DNA of 64,000 nucleotides from Planctomycetota bacterium (GTDB taxonomy: Bacteria > Planctomycetota > B15-G4). The notes under the pieces are model-generated. The model saw only the letters and a program-made list of their open reading frames with translations, was not told the origin of the DNA and ran no database searches. The translations under genes were made by a program, and so were the position numbers. Positions 16,406-26,083 of the stretch are shown one piece after another (positions within the stretch are counted from its first letter, which is position 1; the number at the start of each line of letters is the position of its first letter). The stretch is from positions 1-64,000 of the forward strand of contig JAJDEO010000027.1 in assembly GCA_029259745.1 (NCBI GenBank). The letters run 5' to 3'.

Positions 16406-17292
16406 AGCGCGCCGAAGAAGTGACGTCCACCAAGCCGGCGTCGCGTCTGCCCGTCGACGTGCATGACGACGATGAGGTCGGAAAGGAGAACGCGGCCGAA
16501 GTCGTACTCGCCTATCGCGCCATCGAGTGGGAAGCCGTCGAGCAAGGTGACGTCGAAGCAGTCGCCACGCTGCAGGCAGCGTGCACACGCGACGAGGAGA
16601 CGCGCGCGATGCTCTCGAGCCTCGAGAGCGACACCGCCGCGCGCCTGCTCGACGGACTCGACCGCTTCCACGCCGCCGAAGTCTCGACGTATATGCGGCG
16701 TCCATCGGTGCTCCAGGGCATCGCGCTCGGCTCGCGCAACACGGCGGCCGAGGCCGCCGAGGCGATGGCGCCGCGTCATCGCCCCTCGGTGACCCTCGGC
16801 CACACCGTGCGCATGAACACCGGCTGCGGCAACCTCTACGTCACGATCAACGAGACCGAAGAGGGCGAGCCCTTCGAGCTGTTCAACCACATGGGCAAGG
16901 CCGGTGGGTGCGCCGCAAGCCAGAACGAAGCGATCGGACGCCTGATCAGCTACGCGCTGCGTTGCGGTGCCGAGATCGACCCGCTCGTCAAGCAGCTCAA
17001 GGGCATCTCCTGTCACCGACCCGCCTGGGGTGAGGACGGCAAGATCAGCTCGTGCGCGGACGCGATCGGCAAGGCGCTCGAGAAGTACGTCGTCGACCGT
17101 GAGGCTCACCAGGCCGTGCGTGACGCGGCCGGGGCGTCGGTGGTGAACGAGGCGGCGGCTGCACCCGTGCCCGCGCGACGCATCGTCTCGGAGTCGACGA
17201 TGCAAGGCGCATGCGTCGAGTGCGGCTCGCAGCTGGCGTTCGAGGAAGGCTGCGTGAAGTGTCACTCATGCGGCTTCACCGAGTGCGGCTGA
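16402..17292 (+). CDS. Class II ribonucleotide reductase C-terminal subunit (TSCPD domain, NrdJb type)
   Basis: 296 residues, translationally coupled to nrdJ by ATGA. Residues 1-120 are an acidic, helical region without a clear match. Residues about 130-235 form the TSCPD domain (GHTVRMNTGCGNLYVTI, GKAGGCAASQNEAIGRL, then KGISCH...SCADAIGKALEKYV), normally fused to the NrdJ C-terminus. The last 25 residues are a zinc-ribbon-like tail CVECGSQLAFEEGC...CHSCG, carrying Cys pairs that in class II enzymes shuttle electrons from thioredoxin to the active site. It presumably completes the NrdJ enzyme in trans. The N-terminal linker is longer than in typical fused enzymes. Confidence 0.85.
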   Translation: MKRAEEVTSTKPASRLPVDVHDDDEVGKENAAEVVLAYRAIEWEAVEQGDVEAVATLQAACTRDEETRAMLSSLESDTAARLLDGLDRFHAAEVSTYMRRPSVLQGIALGSRNTAAEAAEAMAPRHRPSVTLGHTVRMNTGCGNLYVTINETEEGEPFELFNHMGKAGGCAASQNEAIGRLISYALRCGAEIDPLVKQLKGISCHRPAWGEDGKISSCADAIGKALEKYVVDREAHQAVRDAAGASVVNEAAAAPVPARRIVSESTMQGACVECGSQLAFEEGCVKCHSCGFTECG

Positions 17293-17373
17293 CGGCCGCC
17301 GTCGCTTGAACGCGCCACGTCTTCTCGATTCGACTCTCGTCGGCGCTTCTCTCAGCCGCGGCGATGGTGGATC

Positions 17374-18444
17374 ATGTCGCGCACTCACTCGGAGAAGCGA
17401 TCGATGACGGCCTCGGACAACACGCCTTCACCGCCCGGGCGCGCGCTGCTCGGCGGCGTGCTGATGGGGCTTGCGAACCTCGTGCCCGGCGTCAGCGGCG
17501 GCACGATGATCCTCGCGTTGGGGCTGTACGACAACTTCATCGGCGCGATTGCGAGCGTCACGCGCTTGAGGTTCACGGCGGCGAGCATCCGCTTGCTGGC
17601 GCTGATCATGATCGGCGCCGTGGTGGCGATCCTCGCGCTCAGTGGTGTCGCCGTCGGGCTCGTGCAGGACTACCGCTGGATCATGTACAGCCTCTTCATC
17701 GGCATGACGCTGGGCGGCGCTCCCGATCTCTGGGCTCAGTGCAAGCCGCTGTCGTTCGGCGTGCTCGTCTCGTTCCTTGCGTCGGTCGCGCTCATGGCGT
17801 GGCTCGCGTTCAGTCTCGTCGAGGCGAACATCGAGCCGACCATCCCGGTGCTCATCGGCATCGGCGCACTTGCAGCGTCGAGCATGATCCTGCCCGGGGT
17901 GAGCGGCTCGTACATGCTGCTGATCTTCGGCATGTACGACCTCGTGATCGGTGCCGCCTCGGCGGCGCGCATTCTCGAGGATCCGACCGAGTCGGCGTGG
18001 ATCCTCGGCCCTGTCGTCGTCGGCGCCGTGCTTGGTATCGCCCTGCTCAGCAACGCGCTCAAGGCTGCGCTCGCCCGCGCGCCGGCGATCTCACACGCCG
18101 CATTGCTGGGACTGCTGGTCGGGTCGGTGCTCGGTCTGTATCCCTTCCGCGAACCCGTCCACCCGCAGCTCCTCAACCGCGATTTCCAGAAGGGCGCCGC
18201 GATGCTCGTCGAGGGTTTCACGGTCACGGAGATCAACGAAGCCCGCGGCCTGGCTTGGACGCAGGAGTATGCCGAGGAGATCCGCGAGCAGTACGAAGGC
18301 AAGACGCGCGGCGACCTCAAGCGGATGTCCGCCGAGCTCGTGCGTTTCGAGCCGGCGAATACCCAGATCGTCACGGCCGTGGGCCTCTTCCTCGCCGGTG
18401 TGTTGATCACGCGGCTGTTGGGGAAGCGCTCGGCGGGAAGCTGA
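17374..18444 (+). CDS. DUF368 membrane protein (PopT-type undecaprenyl-phosphate translocase family)
   Basis: 356-residue polytopic membrane protein. The diagnostic DUF368 repeats are present: GLANLVPGVSGGTMILALGLYD near residue 35 and SSMILPGVSGSYMLLIFGMYD near residue 170, an internally duplicated PGVSG motif. Family members have been implicated in flipping undecaprenyl phosphate back across the cytoplasmic membrane, so a role in recycling the lipid carrier for wall or surface polysaccharide synthesis is likely. About 100 residues from ~260 form a soluble acidic insert (EYAEEIREQYEGKTRGDLKRM) before the last transmembrane segment; this looks like a lineage feature. ATG 17404 (MTASDN) is an alternative start. 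Convergent with the RHS gene. Confidence 0.85.
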   Translation: MSRTHSEKRSMTASDNTPSPPGRALLGGVLMGLANLVPGVSGGTMILALGLYDNFIGAIASVTRLRFTAASIRLLALIMIGAVVAILALSGVAVGLVQDYRWIMYSLFIGMTLGGAPDLWAQCKPLSFGVLVSFLASVALMAWLAFSLVEANIEPTIPVLIGIGALAASSMILPGVSGSYMLLIFGMYDLVIGAASAARILEDPTESAWILGPVVVGAVLGIALLSNALKAALARAPAISHAALLGLLVGSVLGLYPFREPVHPQLLNRDFQKGAAMLVEGFTVTEINEARGLAWTQEYAEEIREQYEGKTRGDLKRMSAELVRFEPANTQIVTAVGLFLAGVLITRLLGKRSAGS

Positions 18445-18459
18445 CGCGGCCGGTCGGTC

Positions 18460-21400
18460 TTACAGTCCGGGTATTCCGAGACCGCAGCCGTTGATCCCGA
18501 CACCGAGGTTCGGGCAGACGGGCATCTTCAGGCCACACTCAGCGAGGATGTCTTGTACCCAGGAACAGCAGTTGTTGAACCCCACGCTGTAGCTGTGCTT
18601 CTTCTTCTTCGACTTCTCGACGGCCTTGCGAACGCACTCCTCCTTGCACGGATCTTTCGGAGGGCAGGCGACGTTGAAGCACTTCTGCTTCGTCGAGCAG
18701 AAGGTCTCTTCGCCGACGACGCTCGTGTCGAAGAACCCAGCGGTGTCGTAGTTGTCGAACTTGATGAAGCAGTGGCGCGTGAAGACGCCTTCGTAGCCTT
18801 GCAGTGGACGCGTGCAGACCTGCACGGAGAGCCCCGTCGGGTCGTTGAAGTTGATGGGGTCCTGCCGCGCGTATCCGTAGCGGTTCGACACGTAGTACGC
18901 GATGCTCGCGTCGACGCCGAGCGACACGGTCTCCGGTGTGAGGAAGAGCGGGTCTTCCTGGATGAATGACCGGCTCGTCGGGTCGTAGAAGCGGTTGCGC
19001 ATGTGCGCCAGCCCGGCGGCTGCGTCGTAGCGGTGGCCCGTGAAGCCGATCGTGGGAAGGTTGTTCCCAGATGATGTTTCGCTGAGCAGCGCGCCGTGCG
19101 TGCTCAGTTCGATCGAGCGCACCACGCCGCTGTCCGAGGTCATGTCGAGGACGGAGCCCAGGGCGTCGGCGAGGAAGTAGACGGCTTCGTCGGCCGCGAG
19201 GGCGCCCGACGCGTCGAGGTCGACTTCCGCGAAGGCGATGTCGTTCAGCGGGTCGACGGGCATGAAGCGCGCCGTCGGAAGGCCCGTTGCGTCATCGATC
19301 TCGAGCAGCACCTGCTCGCCGTTCCAGATGTAGCGCGTGGCGGATATGCCGACCTCCTCGCGTCGGATCACGCGGCCCAAGGGGTCGTACGTCATGCGCA
19401 CCAGCGTGCCGTCATATCCTTCGAACTCCGTGAGACGGTTCTGGGCGTCGTAGCGATAAAGCGACCACACGGCGGCGTCGACGAGGGATGTGCGCGACGT
19501 GCGGTTGCCGTTGTTGTCGTACGTGTACTTCCAGGTGCCATCGTTCGTGAGTCGATCACCCTTGGCGTAGGTGGCGAGCGCAGCGCCTCCGTCGGACAAG
19601 ACATTGCCCATGGGGTCGTAGGTGAGCAGAGCCGTCTCTTGCCCGGCCGATGTCACGCTCGTGAGGCGCGAGGCGAGGTCGTACGTGTAGCCTTCGACGA
19701 CGGTGCCGGGTGCGAGGTGCGGTCGCGAGGTCAGGAGCTGCGTGCGTTTCGCGGTCGTGTCGAAGTCATAGGAGTACTGGCTGATGACCTCGTTGTCCGA
19801 CTGACGGCGGTGCGTGATGGTCTCGAGCAGTCCGCCGGGCGTGTAGTCGTAGAGCGTCTCGAACATGCCGTTGAGGTCGCGGCGCGCGAGGCGCGACAGC
19901 GCGTCATACTCGAGGATCGCGACGTTCCCCGTCAGGAGCTGCTCGACCGACGTCGTGCGTTGCAGGGCGTCGTATCCGAAGCGGAGATGTGAGAGGTCGG
20001 TGCCGTCTACGTCCTCGATCAGCACTTCGTCGACGAGTCCACCGAGGCCATAGTTGTAGTGCAGTGTGACGCTGTTGGTTCCGGTGTACTCCACGATGCG
20101 AGGCCGTTGCATGGCGTCTCGGTGGATCACGATGCCCTCACCGGCACTCTCGATGACGTGAACGAGGTCTTCGGTCCCATCGACCGTGCCGTTGTCATCG
20201 ACGTCGTAGCCGAAGCGGTCCTTCGTGTTTCCCGTCGCGCCAGGGAGTCCGGGGTACTCGACTTCAACGAGTTGGTGCGCTTCGTCGTAGGTGTACGTGA
20301 AGCGCTGCCCCTTGCGGTCGATGCGCTGCTGCAGCTCGCCAGCCGTCGTGTACGACCGCTTGTCAGTCTTTCCGTTGGGGTCACGGAGTTCCGTCATGCG
20401 GTCTTCAGTGTCGTACTTCATGAGGTACTTCTGGTTCAACGCATCGAGGACCTCGCTGAGATTGCCCTCCTTGTCATACGAGAAGTGCGTCGTTGCTCCG
20501 AGCGCGTCGACGAGTGCCGCGAGGCGGTTGGCCGCGAGCGCGTTCGTCACGACGCTTGTGTCTGCGAGCGATCCCTGGCTCGCCGCGAGCGCATTGCCGG
20601 CACCGTCGTAGGTGAAGGCGAATGTCACGCCGTCATCGTCGACGATGCGCGACGTGTTACCCGTGAGCGGGTCGTACTCGAACGTCACGCTCGACTGCTC
20701 GGGACGTCCGACGGCCCGTGTAATCGAAGTCAGGCGGCCGACGATTCCCGGCAGAGGGTTGCCCTCGTCATAGTGGTACTCCGTGATCATCCCGAAGACG
20801 TCGATCGTGCGAACGTGATTGCCTGCCTCGTCGTATTCGATGGCGAGCGAGACGCCGGTTTCGGGGTTGATGATGCCGTTGGGGTACGTGATCCCCGTCA
20901 CAGAGTTGAACGTCGGGTGGTACGTGTAACGCGTGACTTCGTCGGTTTCGCCCGGCGCGCTCGTGATGACTTCAGCGAGGTTCCCGACAGGGTTGTAGTC
21001 GTAGGTGGTGCTGATGCCATCGGCACCCGCGGCGAACGTGACGCGTTGGCGGTCGTCGCGTACGAACGTACTGACGCGTCCGAGTTCGTCTTCCACGGCC
21101 GTCGGTCCGTTTGCGCCGTACTCCAGCATTCGAGATGTCGAATCCGACGTCGACACGATGCTGTGCTCGACGTCCATCAACATCAACGCGAGCGGGCTCT
21201 CCGTCGAACCGTCGGCATCGTCAGCGCTCGTGAATCCCGCCAGCTTCGCAGCCTGAACGTCTCGCTTGAATCCGTCGGCGAGCTCGACCTCGGTGACGCG
21301 CCCGAGCGGTGAGAGCGCGAACTTCGACTTTTCGCCCGCGCGGTCGGTGAACGTCGTCATCCGGCCATCGTCGTACGTGTACTTCTCCGTCGACCCGTCG

Positions 21401-24036
21401 GGCAGGTCGATCCGCGTCACTTCGCCATTCGAGTTGTGCGTGAGACTCGTGGTGCGGCCCGCTTCGTCGACGATGGAAGCCAACAAGCCGGCGTCGTATC
21501 CGAAGAGGACGCTCTCGCCGAGTGGGTTCGTCACGGAGGTGAGCCGGTCACCGTCGTAGGTGAGAAGCGAGGTGTTTCCGGAACGATCTGTGATACTGAT
21601 CAACCGTCCGTCGAGGTCGTACTCCTCACTCGATCCATCCGACAGCACGCGCCGGTATGCCTCGCCGGAGGCTGACTTGCTGATCGTGCTCAGGTCACCG
21701 GTCGTCGACTCGAACTTCTCGGTGCTCGAGAAGCCCGTGTAGCGCACCTGACTCTGGGAGTAGTTGTAGAAGCCGACGCGTCCGGCGGGGAAGCTGCCGC
21801 CGACGTCGAAGATCTCTTCACCGTCGATCGAGATCGCGACGTGATCGGCCGCATAGGTCACCGAGAAGTCGTACTCGACGAACGACTCCCAGCCATTGCT
21901 GGAAGCCCAGTCCTTGGCGAGCACGGTCAGAGCTTCGGACTCCTGGTGCAGCCAGAAGCTCGCATTGTTGTCCGTGATGGTGCCGTCGACGCGCGAGAGC
22001 GTCATGCCGGCCGACGCGCCTGATTGGTTGCCGCGCTTCCAGTCGAAAAGGAGGAAGTCGTAGTCGTTGGTCGGGTCGCCGTTCTCACTGAGCGGACTGT
22101 TGTAGCCGAACACGAAACCGATGAAATCGTCGTCACTCGATGTCTCGACGCGCAGCGTGCCTGCGAATGTCCCGTAGCCGAACGGAGCATTGCTGATGAA
22201 GAACGTCGGCTGCCCGTTGACCGTCTGGAGAACCGACGAGCCGTCGGAGGACACCGACCAGTTACCCGCCCCTTGCGAGCCTTCCTGATTCCAGTCGAAG
22301 AACGTCACGGGCGCTGGGTCGTAGGCTTCGAGACGCCCATCACCGCTCTCGTACGAGATCCGCGGTGGGGCGTTGAAGTGAAGGCGTTTGGCCAGTGAAT
22401 GGGACCAGCCTCGTCCGGTCGAGTTCTCCGACCAGTTCACGATGGGAAGGCGGTCGCCGGCAACGACGGCGCTCGACGATGACGTCGGATAAACGCTCTT
22501 CGCGCGGAGCTGGTACTTGTAGAGGCCGCTTTCGAGGAAACTCGCGTCGAAAGCGTAGGGCGTGTGAAAGCTCGTCGCGACACTCTCGGAGAGGCCCGCC
22601 GTGTCGAAGTACAACGGTGAGCCGACGTCACTTCCGAGGATCGTGACGCTGAGCTCGACGGACGGCGGAACCGCGGCCTGAACCGGGATCACGGTCAGCG
22701 ACGAGACGACGGGCTCGGGCTTCGCCGCAGCAGATGAGTAGTGAAGCGTGACGCTCGAGTCGCGGTCGAGGCGCTTGACTGCCGGGAGCGGGACACTGTG
22801 CCGGAACGTCCCCTGGTACAGATCGACGAGCGGGTTGAGTGGACAGTCGCAGTCCTGGCAGTCGTCGTCGGGCCCGCCATCTGGTCCCGGAGCAGGAGGA
22901 CAGGGGCAATGCCAACCGCCAGCACTGGGCCCGGGCCCCGACACTCCGCCGGCCTCGACGGTGAGCGTTCCCGACTCCACGAACACACCAGCATCGTGAT
23001 CGAAGGACAACAAGATGGCCTCGTTCCCGGGAGCCCAACCGTCGGGGTTCGGAAACTCGATGACCGTCGCCGCGTCGAGTTCCAGGCCCGACGGTTGGAA
23101 CGTGATGAGAACGGGTGGGTCCACCTCTTCCGGCAACTCACTCGGAGTGAACGCCTTCGGAACTTCTGTGATCGAGATGCTCTGCCCCGAACTCGATCCG
23201 TCGGGGAAGGTGATCTCCGTCCCTTGGGCGATCGTGATCTTGACACCACATACGGGGTTCTCGATGACGATGTCCGCCAAGGCACATCCCTCGGCGTCGA
23301 CGAGATCCTCGGTGATCTCGACCGTGCCCGCGGGATCGATCGGCGGAAGGTAGATGGCGGGGAAGATGTCGAGCACCTGCCCGTCCGTGACGTTCTTCGG
23401 GACGGAATAGTTCGCGTACGTCTGCCCGTTGGGGTTCGACGCTCCGCTGCCGTCGACCTTGAGCAACTGCTTGCCAGCCGGCGGTCCGTCGAGGACGAAC
23501 GAGCCATCGCTTGCCGTGACGTCTGCGATGGCGGGAGCCCCGGCCAAGTAGACCTCCGCGCCGACGACGGGCGCCTGCGACAGCGCATCTCGGACCGTGC
23601 CGCGGATCTGAGTCGTTTCGCCGGCTGTCGAGACGACGAAGCTCCGGAGCGCGATCGTCGCCTTCCCCTTCGTGTTCGCGATTTCGACTTCGAGGACGTG
23701 CGGGCCGTCGTCAAGGACGATGATGTTCTGCAGGTCGAGTGTTGCCTCACTCTCGAAGAGGAGGAACTCGGACGTCAGGTCGACGCCGTCGATGCTGGCG
23801 CGGAACGACGTGAGGTCGACGGGCGCCTTGGTGACAGGCGTGTACGTCACGCGCACAGCCGGAGACGCGTCGTTGACGGAGATGTCGTCGCTCGGTGGAC
23901 ACGTGATCTCGACGGTCGGCCCTCCCGGCGACTGTTGCGTCGGGGGCTTCGGCCCACAGGCTGCGAGAGCCAGAACGACGGTAGCCATGACTGCCGTGGC
24001 CGAGAGTCGCCGCGGTGTGCGTCTCGTGGTGTGCAT
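18460..24036 (-). CDS. RHS/YD-repeat lipoprotein with candidate papain-like C-terminal effector domain
   Basis: 1858-residue surface lipoprotein. ATG 24036 has a strong ribosome site (CGGAGGAG) and a lipobox signal (VVLALAAC). Order: Ig-like/regulatory-like domains (30-190; VVGAEVYLAGAPAI is a carboxypeptidase-regulatory-like strand), a ZU5-like segment (~210-330), a thrombospondin-C/LamG-like domain (~560-760), then about 25 YD repeats (LTYDGDRLTSVTNPLGE type). The RHS core ends in GHRYDAAAGLAHMRNRFYDP, SFIQEDPL and YGYARQDPINFNDPTG, after which the variable tip begins. The 121-residue tip has RHCFIKFDN, a CxxC-rich loop and NNCCSWVQDIL, an H-then-NC order as in permuted NlpC/P60 or LRAT-like papain folds. 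It could be a polymorphic toxin; no immunity gene is evident downstream, where the convergent DUF368 gene lies. Confidence 0.85.
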   Translation of the reverse strand: MHTTRRTPRRLSATAVMATVVLALAACGPKPPTQQSPGGPTVEITCPPSDDISVNDASPAVRVTYTPVTKAPVDLTSFRASIDGVDLTSEFLLFESEATLDLQNIIVLDDGPHVLEVEIANTKGKATIALRSFVVSTAGETTQIRGTVRDALSQAPVVGAEVYLAGAPAIADVTASDGSFVLDGPPAGKQLLKVDGSGASNPNGQTYANYSVPKNVTDGQVLDIFPAIYLPPIDPAGTVEITEDLVDAEGCALADIVIENPVCGVKITIAQGTEITFPDGSSSGQSISITEVPKAFTPSELPEEVDPPVLITFQPSGLELDAATVIEFPNPDGWAPGNEAILLSFDHDAGVFVESGTLTVEAGGVSGPGPSAGGWHCPCPPAPGPDGGPDDDCQDCDCPLNPLVDLYQGTFRHSVPLPAVKRLDRDSSVTLHYSSAAAKPEPVVSSLTVIPVQAAVPPSVELSVTILGSDVGSPLYFDTAGLSESVATSFHTPYAFDASFLESGLYKYQLRAKSVYPTSSSSAVVAGDRLPIVNWSENSTGRGWSHSLAKRLHFNAPPRISYESGDGRLEAYDPAPVTFFDWNQEGSQGAGNWSVSSDGSSVLQTVNGQPTFFISNAPFGYGTFAGTLRVETSSDDDFIGFVFGYNSPLSENGDPTNDYDFLLFDWKRGNQSGASAGMTLSRVDGTITDNNASFWLHQESEALTVLAKDWASSNGWESFVEYDFSVTYAADHVAISIDGEEIFDVGGSFPAGRVGFYNYSQSQVRYTGFSSTEKFESTTGDLSTISKSASGEAYRRVLSDGSSEEYDLDGRLISITDRSGNTSLLTYDGDRLTSVTNPLGESVLFGYDAGLLASIVDEAGRTTSLTHNSNGEVTRIDLPDGSTEKYTYDDGRMTTFTDRAGEKSKFALSPLGRVTEVELADGFKRDVQAAKLAGFTSADDADGSTESPLALMLMDVEHSIVSTSDSTSRMLEYGANGPTAVEDELGRVSTFVRDDRQRVTFAAGADGISTTYDYNPVGNLAEVITSAPGETDEVTRYTYHPTFNSVTGITYPNGIINPETGVSLAIEYDEAGNHVRTIDVFGMITEYHYDEGNPLPGIVGRLTSITRAVGRPEQSSVTFEYDPLTGNTSRIVDDDGVTFAFTYDGAGNALAASQGSLADTSVVTNALAANRLAALVDALGATTHFSYDKEGNLSEVLDALNQKYLMKYDTEDRMTELRDPNGKTDKRSYTTAGELQQRIDRKGQRFTYTYDEAHQLVEVEYPGLPGATGNTKDRFGYDVDDNGTVDGTEDLVHVIESAGEGIVIHRDAMQRPRIVEYTGTNSVTLHYNYGLGGLVDEVLIEDVDGTDLSHLRFGYDALQRTTSVEQLLTGNVAILEYDALSRLARRDLNGMFETLYDYTPGGLLETITHRRQSDNEVISQYSYDFDTTAKRTQLLTSRPHLAPGTVVEGYTYDLASRLTSVTSAGQETALLTYDPMGNVLSDGGAALATYAKGDRLTNDGTWKYTYDNNGNRTSRTSLVDAAVWSLYRYDAQNRLTEFEGYDGTLVRMTYDPLGRVIRREEVGISATRYIWNGEQVLLEIDDATGLPTARFMPVDPLNDIAFAEVDLDASGALAADEAVYFLADALGSVLDMTSDSGVVRSIELSTHGALLSETSSGNNLPTIGFTGHRYDAAAGLAHMRNRFYDPTSRSFIQEDPLFLTPETVSLGVDASIAYYVSNRYGYARQDPINFNDPTGLSVQVCTRPLQGYEGVFTRHCFIKFDNYDTAGFFDTSVVGEETFCSTKQKCFNVACPPKDPCKEECVRKAVEKSKKKKHSYSVGFNNCCSWVQDILAECGLKMPVCPNLGVGINGCGLGIPGL

Positions 24037-24193
24037 CCCTGTCTCCTCCGGGAGTATCTCTTGCAGCGAGACCTCCAGCTCACGGCGTCGGTGCGCCGTC
24101 CCTGACCCGAGTTTCCCGAGGAGTGGGCGACCCTCATCCACTTCACTCGAACGTGCGTCGCCCCTTCCCCCTGGGCGAGTTTCACATTGAGTC

Positions 24194-24222
24194 ATCCTCA
24201 ACCCATGTTCGGAACCTGTCAA
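24194..24222 (-). promoter_or_regulatory. Candidate promoter for the RHS gene
   Basis: On the minus strand TTGACA (24222-24217) is followed after 17 bases by GAGGAT (24199-24194). This leaves a leader of about 150 bases before the ATG at 24036. The -35 is consensus, the -10 is weak. Confidence 0.4.
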
Positions 24223-24286
24223 GCCGTGCAGAGCGGATCCGAACTCCTCGGCGAAGCGTCTTCCAGGGCGAAACATCGCCTGGAAC

Positions 24287-26053
24287 TCACTCTCCGAGGA
24301 CGAGTTCCAGGCCGCGCGTGAACGCGACGCCTTGGGTGGCGCCGGGGTCGACGAGCAGCGCTTGGAGGTAGAGGCTCACGCCGCAGAGCGTCGAGTCGTC
24401 GGGGAGTGGGCCGGACAGGGTGAGGCCGTTGGCGGGCATCGGCGCCGGGAGCGCCGTGAAGAAGTCGACGAGCAGCGTGCCGCCCTTGTACGACGTGGTC
24501 GACTTGGCCAGCCCGAGGAAGAGCCACGCGGTCGTCGCCGTGGGGGCCGAGTTGGTCACGGTGAAGGCGATGGTCTGCCCAAGGATCGGCGCGGTCACGT
24601 TCGTGAACTCGGGCGCGCCGTTCGTGCCGGTCAGTCCGTGGCCGTAGAACTCGGTAGCCGCGGCGCAGTTGATCTGTCCGTACAGTCGCGCGGCACCCGC
24701 GTGCTCCGTGAGCAGGCCCTTGGCGCCGGGGACGCCGATCACGAGATCGACACTGCCGTCGAGCTGCGTGACGGTGGCCGCGGAGGCGCCGAGTCGGTCG
24801 CCCGCAAGCGTGCTTTGGTAGTACCCGAGTTGTGCCCCTGAAGTGCTTGAGTACAACAGCAGCGCGCCTGCATCGATTGCTTGAAGCGGTGCGCCGATCT
24901 TGGCCAGGGGGGCACCGGCAGCGAGGTCGTCGCGGCCGTCGCCGTCGAGGTCGCTGATGAAGGTGACAACACGCCCGATCGGGATCGCCGTCGTGCCGAG
25001 GTACGACTCGGAGACGTCCCAGAGGAATGGGAAGTCGAACGTGGGCGTCGTGATGTCGATCCGGCCCTTGTCGAGGAAGCCCGGTGCGCCCGCGGCGATC
25101 TCCGGGAGGCCCCCGGGGATGACGTCCGAGAGAGCGACGTCCTCGCCCAGCCGGGTGAACGCGGCGCCGACATCGTTCGCGACGTCGTTGAGGGGGACGT
25201 CGTAGAGCGCGACGTGGCCTGTGTCGAAGGACGTTTGGAGCGTCGAATAGTTCTTCCAGTCGCTCAGCGGTGCGCCCACGGCGAGATACGCGCCGAGGAT
25301 GTCGAGCGACCAGCCGAAGTGGCGCGAGTCGATACGGACATCGTGTCCCGAGACGGCGGCCGACTCGAGCGGACGTTCGCCACCCGTGTACGTGGCGAGC
25401 TGCGTGAATGTCGCGCCGGAGTAGACCTGGACGTGGCCTTGGAGGCCAAACGCACCGTCGCCGAAGAGTGTGTCGTAGAACGGTGAGCCCACGGCGAAGT
25501 CGGGTATCGAGTCGCCGTTGAAGTCTCCATTGCCTGCAACGGAGTGGCCGAAGCGCGCATTGATCTGAGATCCCACGATGTAGTGAAGGGCCTCTCCGGT
25601 TCGGCCTGAGAAGATCTGCACCAGGCCATGTTCGAGGTTGATCACACCTGCGAATCTCGGCGTGCCGACGATCACGTCGTCGTACCCATCGCCGTCGATG
25701 TCACCCGCGCCGTCCACGCTGTAACCGAACTCCTCGTCGGTTTTGCCGCCGTACCAATCGTGCAGCGTCGTGCGTGTGGCACCCGAGATGATGAGCACGC
25801 GCCCGACGCGCGGCTTGACCACGGGGCCGGGGAGGAAGGTGAGGTGACTTGTGTGGGGCGATGCGATGGCGAAGTCGTCGGTTCCGTCGGCGTCGCAATC
25901 GCCGACGTTCACGATGGTCTCGCCGAGCTTGTCGTTCGCAAAGTTCCCGAGCCATTCCTTATCGGGGACTTGGGCGAGGGCGCCGGAAGCTGCGAGAGTC
26001 AGCGCGAGGGCGATGCGCTGGAGTGGTGCCGCAGAGGGTGCGTGAGGCGACAT
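24287..26053 (-). CDS. FG-GAP repeat exported protein
   Basis: 588-residue secreted beta-propeller. The signal peptide is MSPHAPSAAPLQRIALALTLAASGALAQ; ATG 26053 is supported by AGGAG seven bases upstream. At least six FG-GAP blades are seen, with Ca-binding loops such as VGDCDADGTDDFAIASP, GDIDGDGYDDVIVGTP, GDFNGDSIPDFAVGSP and SDLDGDGRDDLAAGAP alternating with VxIxSGxTGxxL strands, as in integrin-alpha propellers. The last ~130 residues (YGHGLTGTNGAPEF to GLELVLG) match the exported domain also found at the N-terminus of the 915-5909 protein. Probably extracellular or outer-surface; no enzymatic motif. The ribosome site lies in a hairpin. Confidence 0.85.
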   Translation of the reverse strand: MSPHAPSAAPLQRIALALTLAASGALAQVPDKEWLGNFANDKLGETIVNVGDCDADGTDDFAIASPHTSHLTFLPGPVVKPRVGRVLIISGATRTTLHDWYGGKTDEEFGYSVDGAGDIDGDGYDDVIVGTPRFAGVINLEHGLVQIFSGRTGEALHYIVGSQINARFGHSVAGNGDFNGDSIPDFAVGSPFYDTLFGDGAFGLQGHVQVYSGATFTQLATYTGGERPLESAAVSGHDVRIDSRHFGWSLDILGAYLAVGAPLSDWKNYSTLQTSFDTGHVALYDVPLNDVANDVGAAFTRLGEDVALSDVIPGGLPEIAAGAPGFLDKGRIDITTPTFDFPFLWDVSESYLGTTAIPIGRVVTFISDLDGDGRDDLAAGAPLAKIGAPLQAIDAGALLLYSSTSGAQLGYYQSTLAGDRLGASAATVTQLDGSVDLVIGVPGAKGLLTEHAGAARLYGQINCAAATEFYGHGLTGTNGAPEFTNVTAPILGQTIAFTVTNSAPTATTAWLFLGLAKSTTSYKGGTLLVDFFTALPAPMPANGLTLSGPLPDDSTLCGVSLYLQALLVDPGATQGVAFTRGLELVLGE

Positions 26054-26059
26054 GGTATG

Positions 26060-26083
26060 GCTCCTGGGTTTGGTCTCAGGAGC
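26060..26083 (-). promoter_or_regulatory. Hairpin sequestering the ribosome-binding site of the FG-GAP gene
   Basis: The mRNA reads GCTCCTG, a 10-base loop, CAGGAGC, then seven bases to the ATG. The AGGAG ribosome site is the 3' arm of a perfect 7-bp stem, so initiation could be repressed unless the stem opens. Confidence 0.5.
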
